The notes under the pieces: model-generated
What the model saw: the letters and a program-made list of their open reading frames with translations, nothing else
What the model was told of the DNA's origin: nothing
Databases searched by the model: none
Program-made: the position numbers and the translations under genes
Shown: positions 55,701 through 64,000 of the stretch, one piece after another
How positions within the stretch are numbered: the first letter of the stretch is position 1
Layout of the letters: each line of letters begins with the position of its first letter
DNA from: Hyposmocoma kahamanoa
Taxonomy: Eukaryota; Arthropoda; Insecta; Lepidoptera; Cosmopterigidae
Length of the DNA: 64,000 bases
Direction: 5' to 3'
Assembly: GCF_003589595.1 (NCBI RefSeq)
Contig: NW_020653855.1
Location: 356,829-420,828, forward strand

Positions 55701-58700
55701 TAAAACTACCAGCAATCAATATCAAGATTTTGAAACATAACATAAAATAAAAAAAAGAACGAAAAACTACTAGGTATTTTTTTACATACAAAGAAAACAA
55801 TAAAAAAGAAACATAAAAAGAAATAAACTAAAAACAAATAACATAAATATACATCTAAATAATTCTTATTGTACGCAAGTTCCATTTAGTTTATAAGAAA
55901 CACGCATTGACCACTGTCAGTGTAATGGTATTTTACCAGTGTTATAGAGGTGCTGTATTGGTGATATAACTTACCCATAAGCAGCAATGGCCCAATTGGC
56001 GAGGTTCGCGATGATCAGTAACACGCATCGCCCGCAGTACGTCGGTGTAATGGCGGCAAGAGGACGTGTCACTAACTCTCTCACCGCGCGGTAGACAACG
56101 CCACCGTCTAAAATTGAAAAATAATAATTACAAATAAAAAACAGTAATTAATTTTATACAAAGATTTTTCGATCCGGCCGGATTCGAACCGATGTCTTCT
56201 AGCATACCGTGGCAGACGCTATACCAACTAAGCCACGGAACGAACCAGCGGACCTCACGAATTATTCTATGTGTTTGTTGTTGTATCCTTGTATTTAGTT
56301 TTTTCAACAACTTTTTAGCCGTAGCGTATTTGTATTAATAATTATAACAAACTAGTGGAGTAATTTCACATATAATCACACATATAATTGAATATCAATT
56401 CAATAAAAATTTAATTAATTGAGTTTTTTTTAAAATTTCATTGGATCAACTAGTTTACTAGTTTATTTAGTTGCCGTGGCGACCTTTAATTGAGGCAGAA
56501 TTCAAATTAAGTCTCTGTATCATTATTTCAACTTTGTTATATTAAATACACGTCTTGTTGGTTGTCCTAAAAATAAACAAATTAATTAATTAAATACGGT
56601 TTGGGGTTGTGCGGCAAAGACCACTATGCTTAAACTGGAAAGAGCTCAGCGGTTTAAAAAGCCTTAAAGGTACCCAACTTCTCTATTAAACGCCGACTCT
56701 TCTGTTCTATCAGTAAGGCAGCTATATGTACTACAAGTGATATTACAAAAACATATGCTATAAAAACATGATCCTACTTTCCTTTGGAAACGTAGACACA
56801 GTTATATATGGCATGCTAGGCACTTCCGTGTTCTCAGCGCTCGTTTATATAATATTATTAACAGTAAAATAAATATGTACTCCCTTTCCCGTTACGAAGT
56901 CAAGAAAAAATTGACAACTTTGTTAAAATGCATTGATTACGATGCCACAGAGTCGATGTTATTGTAATTTAGTTAGTTAGGTTGTGTATTTTCATCTAAA
57001 CTTTTTTTGGTATCCAACTCTCCTAATGTTAAGACCTTGTATGCATCCAAAAGTACAATTATAACGCACCCTCCACTTTCTTGATACACTCTGCTTTATA
57101 TTTTTTGAATTGTACTAACTCTTTGAACATCTTTCTCTTATTTCTGGGTCCCAAATGAACAGTTTAATTGTACTGGTTTTGAGACTACATAGTTACTTTT
57201 AGTTTACTTGTAAGCCATTTGTTGATAAATTTGTGAGGTCTGGAAGTTGCCTGACTGGTCAGCAATCGATCAATAACTAATAATTGCTGTGTTATTTCTG
57301 TAGTATTTGTAATGGTTATCAATAAAGTTATTATTATTATTATTATTATTATTAATAATGATTGAACAAAAATAATATATATAGCAGCAATAATTGCAGA
57401 GACTAGAGAGAATTGTAAGAACTTACCAAGTCTAAATCTGCCAAGATAATAAATCTGGAACGTCATAACGAGACACGTGACCAAGTGCAGTATTGTGAAC
57501 GCGATCCAGAAGTAAAAATTTGCGTTCAGTACACCCACCAGACCTGGAAAATATAGGAATATACAGCATTGAGTAGTAAGTAAGTAGTATACGGGGTGAC
57601 CTTAGAGCAGCGATGGGGACATTTTAGAGAAGGGCCATACTGCTTCGTGGAACTTTAAGTAATCTACCTATTCCGATAATAATAAATAAATATGCGTACC
57701 ATTATTTTTATATGATACGTATAAGTGACGGGACAAACAAGTCGTGTGCCTGGTGGTAAGCAACACGACTGTTCATAACAGTTGCAGCGCCCCTCAGAGC
57801 TTTAAATCGCAAAGATCTGAGGGGCACTGCCACTGCGCCCGTCACCCTGAGACATAAGTTGACACGTCCCATCGACCCCCCTACGTAAAGCATCGTATGT
57901 CGAAATTGCCAAGTTTATAGGGGATAGTTTCAAAGTTCTGACCACGTCGGGAAACTAGGTAGGTGTAAGAAATACCTATTCATATGTAAACGCGTTTATT
58001 CCCGTTTCCAAATGTTAGTACAATGCACCGCAAAAGTTTAAAAGTATATATGTTTAAGGGTAAGTCTGCGATCGCTGCAGGCAAAGCGTTATATATCTTT
58101 ATGGCCATATTATAGCAATTCCTAGAAAAGCAGTAGTGTTTCTTCTACGGATCTCCTCATTTCTGATTCGATCACCTAGAAAAATGCCACGCTCCATAGC
58201 TCGTTAAGTGACTTCGAGCTTTTTATGAGGACTTTTTTATAAATAAAACGTTACGAAATAATGAGAACCCTAACTTCAAGTTTAGGCAATAACTTCTCCT
58301 GTTTCGATATCTAGTGATTACTTACCGACGAATATAATCAGTGCTAGGACACCGAAAGTGGCGTGAGCCCTTGCGTTGATGTCGGGGTGCCGTGATTGGT
58401 AGATTTTCACCATGCAGAGGACTGACGTCACGTACATGAACGACGTGTCTGGGGACGTTTAAAAAACGTTATTGCTATTTTTTGTTACATACTACTCCAC
58501 TAGGAAATGAAACTATTTTTACGGATTTAAATCGCGTATATTTCTTTTTTTTTTTTTAAAAACCAACGTTTCGGGTCCTTTACAGGTCCCATGGTCACGG
58601 TTGACTAGGAGAAATATTTATATGGCCTACATTTATTCATCTCGTGAGTTTGGGTGTTTGAAGCTGTGTCCGTAGTGCAGAACTATGAGTGTACGTTATT

Positions 58701-61700
58701 TAACTTATTTAAATGTTTGTGTATGTGTTTTTAAAATATAAATACTAATAAATAAACAGGTTCATAGGTTCAGGTCAAGTTCACGGTTACTGTTTTGGAC
58801 TTACCGAACTGGAAGTTCATGCTATTGGGGCAGACGTGATAAGCGGCAGACAGCAACCCTTCGCTGACTAGCGCCACGCCCATAGCGTACAATAAACCGA
58901 AGTGCTGAGGGATGCCGACGTCCTTTTGGTGCTAGAAATAGCAATTACATGAGTCCACTATACATATCACACTGTTATTACATAATCTCAGTACAGAGTA
59001 CTTGTAGCGCAGGCTGGATAGACTATAATATTATTTTATGTTTAGAACATTGACTTACAATTATATGGACGTCGGGTCCGCGCTAAAAAGTGTCCGAACT
59101 TATAGGGCGTTAATATCGTATACAGAGCGTCATTCACGCTTTAGTCTTCGTTTGTTCGACTGCCAGCGAAGCAAGCAAAATTAGACAGTACTGCGATGAC
59201 ATTACAAGTTAAATTCAACGTTTTAGCTTTTTCATATTCCTTTACATGTCACTGCGTTTAAATAGGTTGACTTGGGACATTTTTTTCGTGGTTTTTGTAT
59301 TAGACCCGTCGTCCATTTATTTGTAAGTCAATGATTTAGAACTATATTTTTATACATTTGTATTTGTAAAAAAGGAAGGTTGTTGTCAAAAGAACATCGG
59401 CGGGTTCTTGACGGGTGTTTTTAACGGAACGCTCACAATAAATCTTGAAATATGACTAAATTCTTCGTTTAATATTAAATAGTACCTCTCACTACTGTTA
59501 TCAACGCTACGTTCCGACTGTACTAAAAAATACGACCTCAAAAATTCGTGGAATCACATCTATTTGCCAAGTTTTATTGACATCGGTTACTTGAAAGTAG
59601 GCAAAACCGGATTCATCTAGTTTGCCACCCTTAGAGGGGGAATATTATCTTCAAATTTAAATGGGACCAATAAAAAAGAGAACCTCCATGTTTGAAGCCG
59701 GTTAAAAAATTACTGTTATTAAAAAGTATATTTTTTCAGAATCGATGTAAAACAGACTACTCGCTTCCCGTTAAAGAACGTATTAGAATTTATGTATAGG
59801 TTACAGTACATTATTGCAGAGGCCGGGAAGTAAGAGATTGCTGGACGAGTATGAGTTACGAGAACGAGTGCCAGCGAGGCGTTGTATTATTAATACGAGT
59901 CAAGCAATTCCTGTTCCCGCCGAGGTATGTGTAGTATTTTTCTCAAACAATGTGAGGAAATAATAAAAGACTAAAGAGAGGAAGACGTATAATAGAAAAA
60001 GTAAAAAAATATTAATTAAATTAACATTAAAATTTAGACAATACAATTGCTAAAAAAAATGTCACTGTATATCCAGACCATGGATATAGAAAAAAAGGGG
60101 AGATTTGGTATGGGGCGTGGTTCGTGTCAAAATGATCATATTGAGGTGACACGCCTACAAACATCGCCACAGTGACATGGCGATCGTTGTCATACAAGAT
60201 CTCTCGTAAAACGTGAAAATGCCAAGTTGTACCTTGTAAAAATTGGAGTGAAAACAAAAATTTTAAAACCAGTGAGATTACATTCAACCGGCTATTTGCA
60301 TTTTTAGTTACTATTTCTATTATAATTCAAAGTTTTCTTTTTGTCTCCATAGAAATTTCTAGACTCAAATATAGTGATGTTCATTTACGATAACTGATGT
60401 TTATCGACAATAAATTTTTACTGAAATGTTTGAATTCCTTATATGATTATTGTAATTAAAGTCCCTAAAATATCGAAGCGAAAAGCATTCACGTTAATTG
60501 ATTTCTTTTGAATCGGATTGAAGCTGCAGGAAAATGGAAAGATTGGTTTTCTTATTATTATTTCTGACTTTGTTTAAATTTCCATAGCAAATGCATTTAA
60601 AAAATAAATAAAATAGAATCGGCTTTGTTTTACATGTGCATGCAAAATAAATTAGAAACAATTATAGAAAACTACATAAATCCTTCATAAAAAAACAACA
60701 GAATTTAATTTATTAAATTCGTTGATGGTTCGAGTTTACTCTTGACAGTGACTGACACTAGCCCAAGCCTAGTGGTCGCCTTTAAGAAAATAATAATAAT
60801 TTACATTAATATATTAATTTAATAATACACCAGTACCAGTGTAGGTATAGTATAAAAAATTGAATATTTTTTAATATTAAATGCCACATGGCCACATGGT
60901 TTCTAACTATCGATTAGGTAGGACCACATCCCTCGTTGAGTAGCGTCTGTTTAAGGTTAATAAGGTTAACAATTCACGGAGCGGTTTCCATCCGCGCCCG
61001 CCGGTTCTGCTAGACAGCGGTTTTATTTCAATATTCACGACCCTGCAAGTTTGTGCGGGCACGTAGCCGCCGCGGTTGCGGGCACGAAACCGTTGCGATT
61101 GCGGGACGGACCGCGAAGTTAGTGGGAGTTAACAGCAAGTCGCGCGGTTAATAGAGAATTCACCCCGCGTGCGCCTGAACCGACCGCCAAAGTACGCGGG
61201 CGACGACGGCCGCCCAGGTGATCGCGTCTTGCGCGGTTCTACTAGTACCCCATCGCGGCAACCGCGAGCAACCGTCACCACTACAGGCATAAAACGCGCC
61301 GTGAAATGTGCTACTAATTTTACATACTTAACTATTACATTCTACACATGCCGCGGTCCCGCGGCTGACGCGGGTGACAACCGCTCCGTGAGTTCCTAGT
61401 GTAACGAAAAATGAGTTTCCGCGCCATCTAACGTGTAATAGTTAGCTATTATATACTAGCAGCACTTTTACTAAAACGCCACCTGATGGCGAATGGCTGA
61501 ACCAGGATGAAAAAAGTACTGAAATATTGTAATATAACTCTTACTCTAGTGACCTGTAAGTTTAATTTTGTTAAATTTTAAAATAGTGTTACGTCGTTTT
61601 CACGTTTTAAGCCCTACCCAATCAAAATTTTTAAGTTATGGTAGGAGATAATAGAGCGTAAAGTTTGAATTGCACACAAGCTAAAAAGTGGAGCGGTACC

Positions 61701-64000
61701 CGATCTTATATAGCGTAATTACATATCTCCCCTTTTTTCCTATATCTATGATCCAGACACATTAATAGTATAGTCTGCTAAACTTCTGATGATGTAAATT
61801 TAAATTTTTATTGAATTGATATTCAATTATTTTTTTATGTGAAATTACTCCACTAGTTTGTTATAATTATGAATACAAAGATCGAATACTCAGAAAAAAT
61901 TCTTTCGATCCCGCCGGATTCGAACCGACGCCTTCTAGCAAACCGTGCCAAATGCTATACCAACTAAGCCACGGAACGAACCAGAGGACCTCACGAATTT
62001 AGCACTCATTTTCGTGACCAAAACAAAAAAAAAAAGAAGAAAAAACAAATGAATACCAAAATACTTTAATTTGAATATTACCCCCAATTTCTTTTTTTTA
62101 AGTAAACGGTTTACAAAGGTATTTTTAATTCTCGCAACTATGAACACTGAGCAGTTAGCTGTATGAGTTTTTCTTTTGCCTGTTTACATAGTTCATTTGG
62201 TAGTAGATAGATATAAAAGTTTAGAGAAGTGGACAGTAATGGATCGATTTTCATGCTTACTTTGCAGGCCTTGGCCGAGAAGAAGTCACACGGTCCATAA
62301 ATGACAAACAAACGTACAGTTCCGAACATATTTGAGAAAAAGTTTATTTAAATCTTGACACACGTCCTAACTTGTCGAATTTAGATCATAATTAAATAAT
62401 TTTTATAGCTAAAAATCCATAATTAACGTTGTTACTTTTGAACAATATAATGATAGGGTTAAAAGTGATGTTCGTGTTGTAATAATTATTTCTCTGAAAT
62501 TAAGCCAGAGAGGGGTCAAAGCTAACCGGTCAGTATTTTTGTTGTAATATCTGCATACCTGTAACTTGACCTGCATCCGATGCCGCCTCCACACCTGAAG
62601 AAGGAACAGCACGCCGAGAAGAATGTACCCGAGGTTGGAGTATACGTGGTTGAAGTCCGACACCACCATTAGGGGGTGGGCACACAGGAAATTGAAGTAG
62701 CATAAGTCTTGATTACCAGATTGGTTTAGAAGCTGAAATAGTTTATTACACACTAGTTAGAATAGAACAAAATACATTTCCATCACACTTCCACGTATAT
62801 AGTATAATTACATGCAGAAGATGAAAAACATTGTATGTTTCACGAGCGGTACGGGAATTACGAACCTCAACTCCGAAAGAATCTTAATCCTCAATTCTAA
62901 TAGTCTCGTTCGTAATTCCTTATTTACCACCCTTAATACAGAATACATACACATACACACGAAGTCGGCCACAATGCCTTAAATTACGCCCACGGGCTAT
63001 TTTATTTCATTACCGCCCTTGGTTGGTAATCAAATTTATTGTTTTAATTAAGGAAGACAACGATCGTCGAGTACCTTACGACGAATGGAAAATTCTACAA
63101 TACATTGTATTTTTATTAGTTTTCAATTAGTTTTCATTAATATATTAGAATACATAGATTTTTGTTCAACTTGTTATAATTTAAACTAGGCTGAAGTATA
63201 ACATCTCTCTTCGGTCAAAAATTGTCTGTAACTTTTGTGCCTTGCCTTCAACAATAAACTTAAAGTTTTTTGCTTTTAATTCCAATTAGAAATAAAATAA
63301 ATCTCAACCGGTCTTCGGTTTGAACAATACGACAAAATGATGATATTGAATGAAAAAAATATTGCTTACTTCTATTGTTACAATTAAAACCCAACTTACC
63401 CTTTGATATGTTACAACAAGTTGTATAACAGGCAATGTATAAAATATTGCTACAGTTAAAACGTTCCATAAGTACATCTTTGATCGGGCTGATAACACTC
63501 TAGGACGACATCTGAAAAAAAAAATACATTCGAAGTACTCTGCCCTTCTTATCAAAACTCAAAATATATTTTGCAAAGTTGAGTTATTATCATATCTGAG
63601 ATCAGCAACGAAATCTATAAACCCCTATAAGCATTTTTTAACATCTTATTTAGTTTAAATTTGAGAGTCGGTATCATAATGACTATGTCTTCAAAAAGAC
63701 CTGATCAACATAAGGACTAGATCGCAAATCGACTACCTCTGTAGAAAGTCTACAACTTGCAATGACTTGGTAGCAAAACGACTAGATATATCCAGACCAT
63801 ATCGTTAAACAGACGAAATTATTATTATTATTTTATTTTTAACAACAATGTACAGTGTAGTTAAAAATTTGTTGTTCAAAAAATACGAATGAAAATAAAG
63901 TTACAAACTTGGTTGGATTTTATATTATTAAATTGTACTTAATAGTGGAAATATTTGTGAGAAATGTAATGTCAGTTATCTTACGATTCGCCTGGTTTAA
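52594..64000 (-). CDS. sid-1-like: SID-1 transmembrane family protein (sid-1-like), last ten exons
   Basis: Multi-pass membrane protein of the SID-1/SIDT/CHUP-1 family (CREST superfamily), tied to dsRNA transport in worms and to lysosomal nucleic-acid or cholesterol/lipid handling elsewhere. Exons in coding order: 64000-63985 (partial), 63511-63400, 62732-62559, 58931-58805, 58448-58326, 57543-57427, 56107-55975, 54879-54754, 53386-53308, 52770-52594. All junctions GT-AG and in phase; 393 residues and stop. About ten hydrophobic segments. Landmarks: [25 protein letters not shown]-like [56 protein letters not shown] residues are kept: S and H of SAAYHV, D of FQFDTSF, both H of HDIWH. The extracellular domain is off the right edge. 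Which Lepidopteran paralogue (Sil1-3) it is cannot be told from this part. Confidence 0.95.
52810..53040. repeat. GC-rich foldback with 16-bp tandem units, in last sid-1-like intron
   Basis: Four units of gtcgggcgtgtggcgg / gtcgggcgcgtgtcgg at about 52847-52910; the arm cgtgaatcacgcagagagcg is mirrored at 52990-53030 (cgctctttgtgtgtttcacg). Open frames in it on both strands are repeat artefacts. Confidence 0.8.
53085..53210 (+). repeat. Dispersed repeat, copy 2 of 2655-2775
   Basis: ggtccctagagcccccagca, gaagagtcctagggcggtag, gatgctgtccagcagatgct and accgcatttaaactacacta. Confidence 0.6.
53308..53386 (-). CDS. sid-1-like: sid-1-like exon: penultimate TM
   Basis: Acceptor ttttcag above 53386; donor gtaagtg below 53308. 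Codes [20 protein letters not shown] and QNTNWA, matching the VVWGFALFFF..STW region of human SIDT1. Confidence 0.9.
54314..54565. mobile_element. TIR element (ATTGGACGTAGTTAA ends) copy 2
   Basis: Ends cgattggacgtagttaaac and gcttaactacgtccgattg; shares gtaactccagagatatttat with copy 1. Confidence 0.75.
54754..54879 (-). CDS. sid-1-like: sid-1-like exon: [10 protein letters not shown]
   Basis: Acceptor tatttcag above 54879; donor gtaaga below 54754. Codes [36 protein letters not shown] and SIRWY. DFAS.LL....NL.LY..FYI.MKL is conserved. Phase 2 to 2, fitting both neighbours exactly. Confidence 0.93.
54905..55100 (+). repeat. Family B copy (empty site for MITE-2)
   Basis: agcgacgggatgaacaagtc to aagaaatagataaggtggca, continuing gtagtaccctgg. 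A SINE C fragment follows at 55165-55210. Confidence 0.75.
55975..56107 (-). CDS. sid-1-like: sid-1-like exon: [16 protein letters not shown]
   Basis: Acceptor caattttag above 56107; donor gtaagt below 55975. Codes [18 protein letters not shown] and a TM segment ending NWAIAAY. RM/CVLL...N..NW..AAYG matches the family. Confidence 0.93.
56130..56390 (-). repeat. tRNA-like element family D, copy 3
   Basis: B box complement ggattcgaacc and A box complement ataccaactaagcca. Its right end (ataacaaactagtggagtaa) is the inverse of the left end of the 61.8 kb copy, so inverted ends are likely. Confidence 0.75.
57333..57352 (+). repeat. (ATT)n microsatellite
   Basis: Seven to eight att units in the intron or flank 75 bases below the exon at 57427. 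Confidence 0.85.
57427..57543 (-). CDS. sid-1-like: sid-1-like exon: [12 protein letters not shown]
   Basis: Acceptor tttccag above 57543; donor gtaagttc below 57427. Codes [42 protein letters not shown]......TQ.YY.GR is conserved. Confidence 0.94.
57715..57875 (+). repeat. Family B copy
   Basis: aagtgacgggacaaacaagt to cctgagacataagttgacac. Truncated. Confidence 0.75.
58137..58235 (-). pseudogene. LINE C-terminal fragment
   Basis: ttctacggatctcctcattt and ctgattcgatcac match 50210-50250 of the RTE-like LINE. Located in the sid-1-like intron. Confidence 0.7.
58326..58448 (-). CDS. sid-1-like: sid-1-like exon: DTSFMY and RHPDIN
   Basis: Acceptor tccccag above 58448; donor gtaagt below 58326. 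Codes [35 protein letters not shown] and LIIFV. The conserved Asp before TSFMY is split: G from the previous exon, AC here. Confidence 0.95.
58592..58700 (+). repeat. SINE family C fragment
   Basis: gagaaatatttatatggcct and tttattcatctcgtgagttt. Confidence 0.65.
58805..58931 (-). CDS. sid-1-like: sid-1-like exon: GIPQHFG and SAAYHVC
   Basis: Acceptor atttctag above 58931; donor gtaagtc below 58805. Codes [36 protein letters not shown] and SMNFQF. S (58848-58850) and H (58836-58838) of S-x3-H are CREST active-site positions. Confidence 0.95.
59048..59333 (+). mobile_element. MITE-1 full-length copy
   Basis: 286 bp, same length as the 47.4 kb copy and almost identical. Flanks gtttagaa and atttagaa agree at 7 of 8. 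Confidence 0.93.
59519..59720 (-). repeat. Family A copy
   Basis: gtactaaaaaatacgacctc, ttttattgacatcggttact and tgccacccttagaggggg. Confidence 0.7.
60071..61758. mobile_element. Possible 1.7 kb element bounded by 34-bp inverted repeats
   Basis: 60071-60104 (atccagaccatggatataga...) is the near-inverse of 61725-61758, sharing the aaaaaggggagat core. It spans a further GC-rich inverted-repeat element. No transposase frame; the boundary is tentative. Confidence 0.5.
60975..61390. mobile_element. GC-rich TIR element, CACGGAGCGGTT ends
   Basis: 416 bp, ends cacggagcggtt and aaccgctccgtg, rich in ccgcgg and cgcgg words. Flanks aatt and agtt. The small open frame inside (61169-61399) is not a gene. 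Confidence 0.65.
61836..62000 (-). repeat. tRNA-like element family D, copy 4
   Basis: Begins tgaaattactccactagttt, holds gattcgaacc and taccaactaagccacgga. Confidence 0.75.
62559..62732 (-). CDS. sid-1-like: sid-1-like exon: [15 protein letters not shown]
   Basis: Acceptor actatttcag above 62732; donor gtatgc below 62559. Phase 0 both sides, 58 residues: [20 protein letters not shown], then [18 protein letters not shown] and [11 protein letters not shown]. The block is highly conserved in the family. Confidence 0.95.
62785..63030 (-). repeat. Family H short copy, reverse
   Basis: Contains gagcggtacgggaattacga, the gttcgtaattcc palindrome partner and attacgcccacgggct. Worn. Confidence 0.6.
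63400..63511 (-). CDS. sid-1-like: sid-1-like exon: [19 protein letters not shown]
   Basis: Acceptor tttttcag above 63511; donor gtaagttg below 63400. Codes [18 protein letters not shown] and [36 protein letters not shown] is a signature of SID-1 proteins. Confidence 0.95.
63985..64000 (-). CDS. sid-1-like: sid-1-like exon end at window edge
   Basis: Sixteen coding bases (KPGE plus two bases) followed on the minus strand by donor gtaagataac. The phase (2) matches the one base offered by the next exon. Rest lies outside the window. Confidence 0.65.

Noticed and set aside
56165..56245. True tRNA gene at 56.2 kb (also 50.8, 61.9 and 17.2 kb)
   Set aside because: A and B boxes are present, but the acceptor-stem halves do not pair and the same core recurs in a longer repeat, so it is a repeat family.
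60027..60287. 86-codon minus-strand frame in the SID-1-like gene
   Set aside because: Does not fit splice phase between exons 62559 and 58931, which join directly, and overlaps an inverted-repeat end.
61169..61399. 76-codon plus-strand frame
   Set aside because: Lies wholly inside the GC-rich inverted-repeat element; no recognisable protein.

Overview
The window is eukaryotic, AT-rich, intron- and transposon-dense DNA, almost certainly from an insect and most likely a moth or butterfly. Reasons: two genes are split into many small GT-AG exons; one of them is a SID-1-like gene, a family absent from flies but kept in Lepidoptera; and many short dispersed repeats have a lepidopteran look. Two runs of exactly 400 N (18977-19376, 39802-40201) are assembly gaps.

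Layout. (1) Positions 277-29735, plus strand: 19 consecutive exons, in phase from end to end, of a PX-SH3-RhoGAP protein (CdGAPr; ARHGAP32/33 type). The 5' part lies off the left edge; the stop codon is at 29733-29735. The exons give 1463 residues: the end of the PX domain, SH3, RhoGAP with its arginine finger, the conserved post-GAP linker motifs, a 2070-base exon coding a disordered tail, and a 26-residue last exon. (2) Positions 29736-52593: a roughly 23 kb intergenic desert of MITEs, SINE-like repeats, LINE tails and one CpG-rich promoter-like block near 40.5-40.74 kb. (3) Positions 52594-64000, minus strand: the last ten exons (393 residues) of a SID-1 transmembrane family gene, running off the right edge. 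The two genes are tail to tail.

The two genes have no evident functional link. The GAP would switch off Rho-family GTPases downstream of adaptors. The SID-1-like protein is a multi-pass membrane protein of the CREST superfamily, linked to dsRNA or cholesterol/lipid handling. Most of the remaining sequence is repeat. Several repeat families can be defined from the window alone: two MITE families with 8-bp target-site duplications (some confirmed by empty sites in other repeats), a TAGTGATG-ended hAT-type element, a TAA-flanked Harbinger-like element, a 578-bp hairpin with 186-bp arms in the last GAP intron, and nested insertions whose order can be read. No CRISPR, operon or prokaryotic feature is present, and I see no convincing new multi-gene system. 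The most unusual signals are the exon-by-exon GC3 patchwork of the GAP gene, a duplicated short motif in its tail, and the dense set of hairpin-forming elements.
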